IMG/VR virus record: IMGVR_UViG_3300045790_000309
Span: 1 to 45,891 of that record
Strand: one strand, 5' to 3'
DNA length: 45,891 bases
DNA from: a virus
Positions within the stretch are counted from its first letter, which is position 1. The number at the start of each line of letters is the position of its first letter. The position numbers were made by a program, and so were the translations under genes. This document shows, one piece after another, positions 1 to 10,800 of the stretch. Below the pieces are notes generated by a model. The model searched no databases. It saw nothing but the letters and a program-made list of their open reading frames with translations, and was not told where the DNA came from.

Positions 1-2
1 CA

Positions 3-1238
3 GTACCTACCGCAGGTTCTAAGGTCACAATAGAATACTTATCAGTAGATGGTTCTAATGCCAACGGTGCAAGATTGTTCGAACCAGTTAATACTATCGA
101 AGTAACTGAACCCACAAGTGGTATCGGTCTCGAACGATTACCTGTCGTATCTACTACTAACCGATCAGTCGGTGGTTCTGCCAAAGAGTCACTCGCATCT
201 ATTCGTAAGAACTCTCCTTATCGCTATGCCACACAGAACAGAATGGTAACCCATGCTGACTATGCATCATTAGTACTTCGTACATACGGTGCATTGATTG
301 ATGACATCATTGCGTGGGGTGGAGAAGATAACCTAGTACCAGAGTATGGTATAGCATTCCTCTCTATCAAGTTCAAGTCAGACGTAACTGACAGTCTCAA
401 AGAAGTAACTAAAGACAACATCCGTGTGTTGGTTGATCAATTGTCAATTGCCTCCTTTGGATTGAAGTATACAGATCCAGTAGTAACTTTTATTGAAAAC
501 AATGTGTTCTTTCAGTATAACCCAGATTACACTAACTTGTCAATCAATGCTTTACAGGAATCTGTAAGAAACGTGATGACTAGTTACTATACGACTAACA
601 CTGGTAAGTTCGGACAAGCATTCAGACGTTCGCAACTACTCGCATTGATTGATGACGTGAGTCCTGCTATCCTATCTTCTCGTGCAGATGTTAGTATGCA
701 ACAACGTTTCACCCCCTCTGGTGGCGTAGAAGGTAACTTCAGTTTTGACTTCCCGACTCAAATATCTAATCCTCTGATTGATCAGAAGGTTATTACGTCT
801 TCGGTATTCAAGAAGACTACTGCCAAAGGATTATTGAACTGTCAAATAGTAAACAAAGAGACAAAGAACATCGTAACGATTGATACACTAACATCGAACG
901 TAGTTGTTGTTGGTAAAGTTAATACAGTTACTACTGCCGCACTTGGCGAGAATAATATAACTACCACGTCCTCTAGTACTCAAGAAGTTCAACAAGGTCT
1001 AGTATTACAGATCATTGATACTGGTACAGGTGATGTTGTTGTAGATAACGTAGGATACTATATTCCCGGGGCAGGTATAGTGCATCTAGTAGGATTCAAA
1101 ACAGACGAATCTACTGAGATCAAGATTAGTGCTATACCTGCCAACCAGAGTGCGATAGTACCAAATAGAGAATACATCCTCGAATACGATAACACTAGAC
1201 TAAGTGCTAAAGGTCTGCGTACCACAGCGAGTAACTAA
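3..1238 (+). CDS. gp6: Baseplate wedge protein gp6, C-terminal part (5' end outside window)
   Basis: The reading frame is open from base 3, so this is the end of a longer gene rather than one starting at the internal TTG at 75. About 411 residues are visible; T4 gp6 has about 660. The segment IRKNSPYRYATQNRMVTHAD is typical of gp6 of T4-like phages, which belongs to the baseplate J-like family. gp6 forms the inner ring of the baseplate wedge, joining the six wedges around the hub and changing shape as the tail contracts. The stop codon TAA overlaps the next ATG by one base, so the two genes are probably translationally coupled. The identification rests on motif recall and gene order, not on a search. 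Confidence 0.82.
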   Translation, partial: VPTAGSKVTIEYLSVDGSNANGARLFEPVNTIEVTEPTSGIGLERLPVVSTTNRSVGGSAKESLASIRKNSPYRYATQNRMVTHADYASLVLRTYGALIDDIIAWGGEDNLVPEYGIAFLSIKFKSDVTDSLKEVTKDNIRVLVDQLSIASFGLKYTDPVVTFIENNVFFQYNPDYTNLSINALQESVRNVMTSYYTTNTGKFGQAFRRSQLLALIDDVSPAILSSRADVSMQQRFTPSGGVEGNFSFDFPTQISNPLIDQKVITSSVFKKTTAKGLLNCQIVNKETKNIVTIDTLTSNVVVVGKVNTVTTAALGENNITTTSSSTQEVQQGLVLQIIDTGTGDVVVDNVGYYIPGAGIVHLVGFKTDESTEIKISAIPANQSAIVPNREYILEYDNTRLSAKGLRTTASN

Positions 1239-2389
1239 TGCCAAACCATACTATCTTAGATAAAACATTAGTAGACACGAATAGACGTGACATCAATCTT
1301 CGGGAACCCCAAGTTGAGTCCGTCTTACCCGATCATATTCTAGCAGAGTATCCGAAGTTTGTCTCGTTTCTAAAACACTACTATGACTTTGAGTCACAGA
1401 ATACATCCTTAACTCGTTTCTTAAACAATATGTTCGAGACGAGGGATGTTACACAGACTGACAAAGATCTACTAAGTTATTTCGAAGACGAGTATCTATT
1501 AGGTCAGAACTATTTCAAAGGTTTCGTAGATAAGAGGACTGCTGTTAAGTACTCTAGTTATCTCTACAGAACCAAGGGTACTAGATACTCTATACAACAA
1601 TTCTTCAAGACATTCTTTGACATTGAACCAGATGTAGTGTATACTAAACAATATATATTTACATTAAATGAATCAAAGGTAGGTGCAGAATCATCTAGAT
1701 ATCTCACCGACAACAAATTATATCAAACCTTTGCTGTACAGATTAGATCAGAATTATCTATCGCACAGTGGAGAGATGCCTATAAGTTGATCGTGCATCC
1801 GGCAGGAATGTATCTTGGTGGACTTACACAGATCGTAGGTGCCGCAGGATTCGATAATGCTCAGTACGATCCGGGCGAAGCAATTAAACCACCAATTGTA
1901 TTGGAAGGTATTGGTGGATTTACTACTCAAGCATTCGAGCAGAACACCGCACTATTTGACTTTGGTATAACAAGTGACGCAGGTAACGTATTGAAATTCA
2001 GAACTAGATTGGGTAGTAGCGCAGGTAGGGCACAAGATAGTGCAGATCTTGCACTAGGTATTCCACGCGGTAATGATTGGTCAGATCTTGAGAATCTTAC
2101 TGTCGATAACCTTGATAGAATGTATTCTAGTCTTGGTGAGTACCTCACTCCAGATAGTCCAACGTTGGATGATGATAGTGATGGATCAACATTGTACAGT
2201 GGATTCGACTTATCTTCTAGCGAACTGATCGACCAAGAGACATTCACTTGGAACCCTGCTGTGACTAGGTTCGACTCTGCTAACTCTGCATTGCTAGTTA
2301 CAGATACAATAAATAGAGGAGCAATACGCTCCGTAGGCGATTCTGATTCTGAGATATCTTTGCGTGAGATAATCAGAAGAGGGATGTAA
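1238..2389 (+). CDS. Baseplate wedge protein in the gp7 position
   Basis: This 383-residue protein sits exactly where T4 has gene 7, between gp6 and the gp8 region, and starts in a one-base overlap with the gp6 stop. The N-terminal half (about residues 25-190) contains YPKFVSFLKHYYDFESQ and a YRTKGTRYSIQQFFKTFFDI segment, which I associate with baseplate wedge proteins of marine T4-likes. The C-terminal third is acidic and Ser/Asp-rich (around residues 300-325). T4 gp7 is far longer (about 1032 residues), so this is either a reduced counterpart or an unrelated protein in the same slot. A late promoter follows directly after its stop. The structural role is an inference from context. Confidence 0.6.
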   Translation: MPNHTILDKTLVDTNRRDINLREPQVESVLPDHILAEYPKFVSFLKHYYDFESQNTSLTRFLNNMFETRDVTQTDKDLLSYFEDEYLLGQNYFKGFVDKRTAVKYSSYLYRTKGTRYSIQQFFKTFFDIEPDVVYTKQYIFTLNESKVGAESSRYLTDNKLYQTFAVQIRSELSIAQWRDAYKLIVHPAGMYLGGLTQIVGAAGFDNAQYDPGEAIKPPIVLEGIGGFTTQAFEQNTALFDFGITSDAGNVLKFRTRLGSSAGRAQDSADLALGIPRGNDWSDLENLTVDNLDRMYSSLGEYLTPDSPTLDDDSDGSTLYSGFDLSSSELIDQETFTWNPAVTRFDSANSALLVTDTINRGAIRSVGDSDSEISLREIIRRGM

Positions 2390-2396
2390 ATAATAG

Positions 2397-2404
2397 TATA
2401 AATA
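2397..2404 (+). promoter_or_regulatory. T4-type late promoter TATAAATA
   Basis: An exact TATAAATA lies in the short gap after the gp7-position gene, 25 bases before the ATG at 2430. It matches the T4 late consensus recognised by gp55-type sigma factors. The same octamer recurs in other gaps of this window (17916, 26243, 37920, 42265, 45667), which supports a real promoter set. Confidence 0.7.
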
Positions 2405-2429
2405 GAAGTAATAATATTCGGGAAGTAAG

Positions 2430-3428
2430 ATGACTAGACAAGTATTAAACAGAGGAACGATTGCGAATGATGGCACAGGCGATACGCTTCGCGGTGCCGC
2501 ATTAAAGATCGAACAGAACATTATCGAGATCTACAATAAGTTAGGTGACGGTGATGCACTGACTCCTCTTATTGACTTCGATTCGGCAGGGATTATCTTT
2601 AAAGATTCCGCAGGTGGATCATTCTCGTCTCGAATTGGTGTTGTTGCTCCGACTGCTAGTAACCTAATCTATGTCCCGAATGCTTCTGGTCAGTTGGTTA
2701 TGGATGCCGCAACTCAGACACTCACCAATAAGACTCTGACTAGTGCGGTTCTTACCACTCCTCAGATCAACGACACTAGTGCTAATCACCAGTATGTTGT
2801 TGCAGTAAGTGAACTTGCCGCAGACAGAACAGTCACACTCCCATTGTTGGGTGCCGCAGATGAGTTTACATTCAATAGTCATACACAGACACTTGTTAAC
2901 AAGACACTTACTGCTCCACGAATAGATAATATTCGTATGGGTGACGGTGATGGTATACTTGATAGTGCAGGTAACGAACAACTATTATTTGTTGCAGACT
3001 CCTCTTCTCCAGTTAACTATCTTCGCATTACAAGTGGACGTACCAATGTTGCACCGATACTTAAAGCAGTAGGTGAATCTACTACTTCATTGTCGTTGCA
3101 AGGATCTGGTAATGGTGCTGTACAGGTTGATAGTAAACTTGTTCTTGGTAATGATACTATTGGTTCTAACGGTGCATTAAACCTCAACAACCCTGTTACG
3201 ATTATTGCGAAGACTTCGGCCGGTGCTTATACTCTGGCAAACGGTACTCAGACAGGTGAAATAAAATATATAACTAATACTCAGAACCACAATGCCGTGA
3301 TTACTCCTGCCAACCTGTCAGGATACTCAACTATAACATTGGGGTTGAACGATTCAGTGATGCTTATGTACTTAGCGACTGGTACCACATGGGTAATAAT
3401 TAACAATCAGGACGCGACTTTAGCGTAA
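2430..3428 (+). CDS. gp9/gp10-like baseplate or tail-pin structural protein
   Basis: This is a 332-residue protein with its own late promoter. Residues about 8-45 (GTIANDGTGDTLRGAALKIE, then IYNKLGDGD) match the N-terminal module shared by T4 gp10 and, more weakly, gp9, which attaches these proteins to the baseplate wedge. The middle has two copies of a TQTLTNKTLT / TQTLVNKTLT segment (around residues 95-165), typical of phage fibre repeats. The C-terminal 70 residues (TGEIKYITNTQNHNAVITPA onward) look like a compact beta-rich tip. It is shorter than T4 gp10 (602 residues) and lies before gp8 rather than after it. A fibre-anchoring or receptor-contact role is inferred. Confidence 0.6.
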   Translation: MTRQVLNRGTIANDGTGDTLRGAALKIEQNIIEIYNKLGDGDALTPLIDFDSAGIIFKDSAGGSFSSRIGVVAPTASNLIYVPNASGQLVMDAATQTLTNKTLTSAVLTTPQINDTSANHQYVVAVSELAADRTVTLPLLGAADEFTFNSHTQTLVNKTLTAPRIDNIRMGDGDGILDSAGNEQLLFVADSSSPVNYLRITSGRTNVAPILKAVGESTTSLSLQGSGNGAVQVDSKLVLGNDTIGSNGALNLNNPVTIIAKTSAGAYTLANGTQTGEIKYITNTQNHNAVITPANLSGYSTITLGLNDSVMLMYLATGTTWVIINNQDATLA

Positions 3429-3444
3429 TAATAGGAATAGATAA

Positions 3445-4824
3445 ATGCCAGTAGTAACCGATACATTTAAAAAACAAGTCTTGGATGATCTCCTTGCCGA
3501 TCAAGTCAGTGCGTCCATAAGATATTATGCCGCAATTGGTAGATCAGAAGACTGGAACGATTCGGATGTGGCAACTGTTCCTACGAATGATGCCGCAAGT
3601 GCGCGAGATGCTCGTGGTGGTTTCCAATCACTCAAACTTATTGAGGATGCTTCTTATGTCCTTCCTCGTAGAATCTGGATTGCTAACCTGATCTACTCTG
3701 CCTTTGATGACAATGATGTTGGGTTCCCAGTGAATCCTTTCTATGCTATCAACTCTAACAACGAGATCTACATTTGTTTGGAGCAGGGAAAGAAGCAGGA
3801 TGGTACCTCTCAGTTGTCTACCGTTCAACCTACAGGTAATACTATTGGTACTCCTTTCCGTACTGCGGATGGATACACTTGGAAATTCCTATACTCTATT
3901 GGTGCATTGAGAGCAGACAAGTTCTTATCCTCTGCATATCAACCAGTACGGTATGTTGCCTCAACTGACTCAGACAGTCCTGCCGAAGATCTCCAACAAG
4001 AGATAGTACAGAACAATGCAGTTTCGGGACAGATCGTAGGATACGCAATCACCAACGGTGGTACTGGTTATACTTCTACTCCTACAGTAAGCATTATCGG
4101 TAACGGTACTAACGCAAGAGCATATGCAGTTAAGTCTGGTGAAGTAATCATCGACATTAAAGTTGTAGCAGATAGTTCTGGCAACTCTAGTGCGTCTTAC
4201 TTCGGTAAAGACTATGACTATGCTAACGTAGTTATTACTGGTGGTGGTGGTGCCTCGTGTACTGCACGTCCTATTATAGGACAACGTGATGGTATCGGTG
4301 CTAACCCAGTAATTGATCTTAAATCAAATGGTATGATGTTTAATACAAAACCAGAAGGAATAGAAGGTGGTGACTTTGTTACAGGTGATGAGATCTTCCG
4401 TCAAGTATCACTCGTTCGTAATCCTCGTGTTGACTCTGCAAATGGGACTCTTCTCACTTCTACCACCGCTAGGGTCTTAGATAAGATGATATTCAACTCT
4501 GGTGCGTTCTTGAAGTCTACTGTACAGAAGTCTACCATTAGTGGTGCGACCTCTGGTGCTACAGCAATTATTGATGACACAAATGATTCGGATACTGTAT
4601 GGTATCACCAGAACACAACAACAGGATTTACACCTTTCGTAGCACAAGAAACAGTTTCGGTAGTTGGTAATGCATCTATCACTGGAGTTATTAAAACTTC
4701 TGGGGGATTGCTTCAGGGCGAAGCAGATCCTTACTCTGGAGATCTCCTATATATAGATAACCGATCACCAGTAACACGATCTACCGACCAAACCGAAGAC
4801 TTGAAAATAGTAATCACTATCTAG
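3445..4824 (+). CDS. gp8: Baseplate wedge protein gp8, with an inserted domain
   Basis: Several gp8 landmarks are visible: GRSEDWND near residue 33, LPRRIW near 74, FRTADGYTWKFLYSIGALRA near 140, and the C-terminus DLLYIDNRSPVTRSTDQTED, which aligns well with the last residues of T4 gp8. gp8 is a dimeric wedge component linking gp7 and gp10. At 459 residues it is about 125 longer than T4 gp8. The extra length appears to lie around residues 195-285, where a GGTGYTSTPTVSI motif occurs; the same motif type is found in gp14 of this window. It starts 17 bases after the previous stop and ends 10 bases before the next gene. Confidence 0.85.
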   Translation: MPVVTDTFKKQVLDDLLADQVSASIRYYAAIGRSEDWNDSDVATVPTNDAASARDARGGFQSLKLIEDASYVLPRRIWIANLIYSAFDDNDVGFPVNPFYAINSNNEIYICLEQGKKQDGTSQLSTVQPTGNTIGTPFRTADGYTWKFLYSIGALRADKFLSSAYQPVRYVASTDSDSPAEDLQQEIVQNNAVSGQIVGYAITNGGTGYTSTPTVSIIGNGTNARAYAVKSGEVIIDIKVVADSSGNSSASYFGKDYDYANVVITGGGGASCTARPIIGQRDGIGANPVIDLKSNGMMFNTKPEGIEGGDFVTGDEIFRQVSLVRNPRVDSANGTLLTSTTARVLDKMIFNSGAFLKSTVQKSTISGATSGATAIIDDTNDSDTVWYHQNTTTGFTPFVAQETVSVVGNASITGVIKTSGGLLQGEADPYSGDLLYIDNRSPVTRSTDQTEDLKIVITI

Positions 4825-4833
4825 GATTAAGAA

Positions 4834-7800
4834 ATGCCAAATACGTTTACAGAACAGACAATGAGATCGACCTATAAGGACGATTATAAAGATAGTGATA
4901 ATTACTCACAGATCTTATTCAACGCAGGTCGTGCGCTTCAAGCGCGTGAACTTACGCAGATGCAGACTATCATCCAGAAAGAAATCCAACGGTTTGCTAA
5001 TAATGTATACACCAAAGACGGTGTGGCAACTCAGACTGGTGGTATAACTGTTCAGAACTGGCAGTTTGCCAAGATCTCGAATGATGCGAACAACACGTTT
5101 GATACTACTGATAACCTTAACGGTGTTATCCTTACTGGTTCGGTGTCTAGCATTAAGGTAAAGGTTTACCGTGCAGTCGCGGCAACTGGTACTGATCCAG
5201 ATACAATCTACATTCAGTATCTAGAAGATCCTACTGCTCGTAGTCCTGCTACTACTTTCCTAGAACCTGCTCGTGTAACTCCGGGAGAAGTTCTTTCTAA
5301 TGGATCGAACATCAACCTGACAGTACAGACTACTAACACAACTGCAAACCCTGCTATTGGTAGTGCGTGTGCGGTAGAAGTCGGTTCTTCTGAATTCTAT
5401 GTTAAAGGACACTTTGTATTTGCACCAAAGCAAGAATTGATCGTATCTAAGTATTCGGCAGATGCAACGGCAGACATAGGTTATAAGATTGTACAAGATG
5501 TTGTTACTGTATCAGATACAGACGCATTATACGATAACCAGAATGCAACTCCTAACCGTTCAAGTCCCGGTGCTGATAGACTACGAATCAGACTTACTTT
5601 GGCAAAACGATCATCATTGGTCGCAGGTGAGACCTTCGTATACTATGCTACTATGTTCCGTGGTGTTATGGAGAACGAAGTAACTAAGACAGAAAACTAT
5701 GGTTTCCATGATCATGTCGCTACACGCGTCCGTGAGATTCATGGTGACTTCATTACAAAATATTGGAAGATTGGTATTGCTCCAGACGCAAAGAGTACAT
5801 CCAACTTCATCATGCGAGTAGATCCGGGAACTGCATATATTGACGGTCACCGTATTGCTACTAAGCAAACTCAAAGTCTTATTGTTCCTCGTGCTACTGA
5901 TACTATTGTTCGTGAAGAAGATCAGGTTGGTGTTGATTACGGCAACTACTTCTACTTCCACTCTGGTGTTGGTATGTTGGATATCGATGTCTGTGAAGCA
6001 GTTAACCTCTATAAGGGTGTGGCAGGACAAGACTCAGTGATTGGTACTGCTAACATTCGTGCAATTACCGAAGGTGCTTCGGGCACAAGAGTAGATGGAA
6101 ACTCTTACGATAGCGTACCTGCATTTAAGGCACACTTATTCAATATCAATCGTACTAACTTTAACTGGTCACTTGCAGACGTTTCGTCTATCAAGTCTGT
6201 TGCAAACACTCATTATGTCAATACTGTTAAGACAACTAATGCCACAGGTAATGCGATTAAAAATGCGGCATTACTTCACGAACCAAAGAAGAATGCTTTA
6301 ATCTTTGATACGCCTTTGCGTAGACCAAAGAACTTCTCTGATGTCACTATGACATTTATGAAGAAGTATAACTTCACTGCTAGTGGTACCACTCACTTGA
6401 TTAATCTAACTGATGCAGGTGAATCATTCGTTCGTGCTAGTGATGTGATTATCGCATCTGCTTCTGATTTTAATCCGAACGGTATATCTGCCGCGATCTC
6501 TACCGCAGGTAACAAGAGAATAACCTTCTCTCCTGTTGTTAGTGGTACCGCATACGAAGTTATCGTATTCATTAAGAAGACTAATTCTACTGTTAAGTCC
6601 AAGACTCTAACGTCTGCGACTGTTACTGCCGCATTGGATTCTGATGGTCAAGGTCGTTACTACTTAGATCTTGGTCAATCAGATGTCTATAGTGTTGAAC
6701 GTATTCGTAAGACTAACTCCGATGGATCAGATCTCTTTACTAACTTCTTGTTTGATGCAGGTAACCGTACTACTCACCAAGCAGATGGTAAGTTAATCTG
6801 GTCTGGTGGTGGTCTTAGTAGTTCTACAGATGGTCAAGTCTTTGCTCGATACAAGTACTTCGCAAACTCTACCGCAGGTTCATTCTTTGCAGTCAACTCT
6901 TATGATGGTCAGTTAGACTATCTTGATGTTCCTGCTCAGAAACTACCTACTGGTGGCAAGGTATCTTTGCGTGACGCAATCGACTTCCGTCCTTCAATGA
7001 ACGGTTCTGGTGCGTTTAGTGCAACTGATGTGCCACCTTTACCAGTACCATCCGATACAATTATCGCAGATGCCGAATACTACTTGCCTCGTGCAGACCG
7101 TTTGGTTATCTCAGACAAGAGCGAACTACGTTATATTACTGGTTCATCTTCTCTTAATCCTAAGTTCCCTGACATTCCAGTGGATTGTATTGATCTTTAT
7201 AAGGTTAAGTTAGGGGCGAACACTCTACACACCCAAGATCTCAAAACAACTATTATCCCTCGTAAGGGATATACGATGCAAGACATCAACAAGTTGGAAC
7301 AGAAAGTTGATCGTCTAGAAGAGATGACTACACTTTCATTACTTGAGTTGAACACTAAGTTCTTGCAGGTATTAGATAGTTCTGGTGTTGATCGTTCTAA
7401 GGCAGGTTTCTTTGTAGATAACTTCTCTAACCATTCCCACACTTCGATAGGGACTCATGTTGGTGGCGGTGGTAAGTCTTCGATTGATCCCCATGCTAAA
7501 TTGATGCGTCCTACTTACTCAGAAGATGCTATCGATATGTACTATGATAGTAATCACTCTCTACAGTTAAACACTGTTAAGAAGGGTGACTTCGTTACAC
7601 TAGATTACTCTACGGTTGGATACCAGTCACAAGAACTTGCATCTAATACAGAGAACCTTGCACCATTCTATGTGCAGACTTCTATTGGCGCATTGTCAAT
7701 ATCTCCTGAAACTGATAACTGGTTTGATACGCAGAAAGTTGGTGAGACTGTTGTAGGTACCGCAACCGAACTAGACTTAACCCATGCTTTATCTTGGAAC

Positions 7801-10800
7801 AACTCTGAGAACTCTTGGTATGGTGTTGATCCTAGTGAACTGGATGTTGGTGATGCCGCTAACTCATTCGTCTCTGGTACTTCTACTCAGGTTACTCACG
7901 ATTCATTAGACCCAATCCTCATTGGTACTCAGGCAACTGAATCACTAGGTGAGTGGGTTAAAGTTGGTAACGTAACTGATGTCGAAACACTGTTTACCGA
8001 GACAGTAGAAATCTCTAGGGAACGTGAAGAAGAAATCTCACGAACTGTTATCGATTCATATTGGCAAGCAATCGCAGACGGCACTTGGGAAGATTACTGG
8101 GGCGACTGGGACGGTCACTGGGATGGCGTGAACTGGGGTGCAGGATATGGCGTAGGCACTAACTACTGGCATGGCGACTTTGGTCTAGGTGGAAGTAGTT
8201 ACGGTGGCGGTGGCGGTTATGGTTGGGGTGATTTCGACTGGTCATTCGAAGAAATCACTACAGATATGTGGGATGTTATTACTTCCGAAACAAGAGAGAC
8301 TGTACGGACTGCTAACACTTCTACATACGAGACTACTCGAACAATCAATACAGAGAATACCTACGAAGGTACTGTAGAGACAACTACTGCCACAAGCACT
8401 TCAAGCACAGTAAACCGTGTTGCAAGTGAGTCAACTATTCGAGACATTATTGGTACTCGAATCGTAGATGTTGCAGTTATACCATTCATGCGTCCTATTA
8501 GAATCAACTTCAAAGCAGAAGGACTTCGTGCTAACACACAGTACTTCCCATTCTTTGACGGTGAGAACGTATCTACTTTCTGTAGAGAAGAGACTGTATA
8601 CCAAACTTATGGTGACAAGTCTTATACTCTTGCACAAGGTGTTGAAGATGATGAGGGAACTCAACGTCCTACTCAGGATCACTCACAAGGGAAGACTAAC
8701 TTAGTCGCCAATGCAGACGGTGAGATCATAGGTTCTTTCGAAGTTCCTAATGGTACTCACATGAGATTCAAGACTGGTAGTCGAACCTTTGCATTGTATG
8801 ATGTTAATGCTTCGGATCGTAACTCTGCTATGTCTTTTGCTGAGACAGTATTTACTTCGTCGGGTGTTTTAAACAAGACCGAAGATAACGTACAAGTAAC
8901 TCGCATACTCAAGATTGTTGGTGGTTCGACTGTTTCAGTTGAAACCTCTACGGCAGTTGAGAATACAGTATGGACAGAGAGTGTTGTAACTACCGAGGTC
9001 GCCACCGATGTTAAATCAACATCTACTACCACTGTAATTGCAGGGGATCAGTCAACTACTCGTGAACACGTCGATCAGACTGTTGTAGTAGACTACGGTT
9101 GGGGAACTTATCCAGTAGATCATACTACTGACACAGTAACTCCTCCCGGTGGTTCTGGTACACCAGACACTCAACCGCCAGAGCAAGTTCCTGCCAGAAA
9201 TAGAGGTAAAGGCAATCGAGGAATGCAAGATGGTGGCGCAAGATATGTCGATCCTATTGCACAGACTTTCCAAGTACTAGAAGCAGGTGGTATCTTCATG
9301 CCTAGTGCTGAAGTATACTTTGCAACTAAGGGTAGCACTTCGGTAAGATGTGAGATTCGTCCTGCTGTTCAGGGAAAACCTTCTTCTACTTCTATCTTGG
9401 CATTCAAGGTTCTTAAAGCAAGTCAAGTTAACTTGGTTCCGGCAGGTTCTACAAACAAAGAGATGCTACAAAACTCTACTAAGTTTATATTTGACAATCC
9501 TCTGTTCCTTGCTCCGGGAGAATACTCAATTGTATTAATTCCTACAGACAACAACCCAGACTATAATGTCTATGTTGGTACTGTTGGTGAGTTCCAGTTG
9601 GGATCAGGTACTTCGTTTATATCACAACAACCGACTCTGGGTGGATTCTTTAAATCTCAGAACGGTAAGTTATGGGAACCATCTAGTGACATTGACTTAT
9701 GTTACAGACTTAACTGTTGTCAGTTTGTTAGTAGCGGTAATGCGATATTTGAGAACAGTAATGTATCACCACAAGCACTAGGCAAAGACCCATTACTTGT
9801 TGACTCAGGTAGTAACGTTCGAGTAATGTTACAAGGTCATGGTTTACGCGCAGGTGATATGACTTGGATTCGTGGTATTGACTCCGCAACTAACTTTGGT
9901 AATGGTCTTACTGGTGCTGATGTAATTGGCCCTAGAACAGTCATCCAAGCAGATAACTCTGGTTACACATATGCCGCAGATGCTAACGTAACTTCTCGTA
10001 AGTGGTTCGGTGGTTCTTCTGTGACTTCACAACGTAACATTAACTTTGACAGACTCAAACCAATAATGAACTTAACTCAACCTTCTTCGACTAACATTAC
10101 GTTGTCTATGAAGACTACTAGTCAATCTGCTTTGGCAGGTGATCAGACTAGGTTCGTAAAAGATAGTAAGTTTAGTATTGTTGAGAACAACAAATGGATT
10201 GAGTTTGCTCAACCAAAAGCAATCTACAATAGACGTACCGAGAACTTGACTGGTGCAGGTAAGTTAGCAGGTGAGAGATCTTCTACTCTACAGGTTACTA
10301 TGGCAACGACTAACCCATTCCTATCTCCAGTACTTGATCTGGAAGGAATGAGTCTGAATGCTTGTGCTAACTTGATATCTAAACAAGACTCTTCCGCAAC
10401 TATCGGTTTCAATGTTCCTTTAACTTATGTGTCAGAGAGGTCGCCTCTTAACGGTACCGAATCTGCGAAGCACATAACTAAGGTTACTACTCTAACAGAT
10501 GCCGCAGTTGGTCTCAAGATATTACTTGCCGCCAACCGTCCTCCTGAGTCTGACTTCCAGATTTACTGGAGAGTGGCGAGTGGTTCAGATCCTATCCAGA
10601 AGATGGCATGGACTATTGCAGGTGCAGAAGTATCTCCACAACCAGATACGAACAAGAACGTGTTCCGTGAGTATCGTTACCTAGTAGGAGGTGAAGGTGG
10701 TACTATGAGACCATTTACTCAGTTCCAAGTCAAGATTGTTATGCGATCTACTAACAGTGCGAAATGTCCTACCTTCCGTGACTTACGCATAATGGCATTG

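Noticed and set aside
75-1238. gp6 as a complete gene starting at TTG 75
   Set aside because: The frame is open to the window edge upstream and the protein matches the interior of gp6, so this is a truncated gene end.
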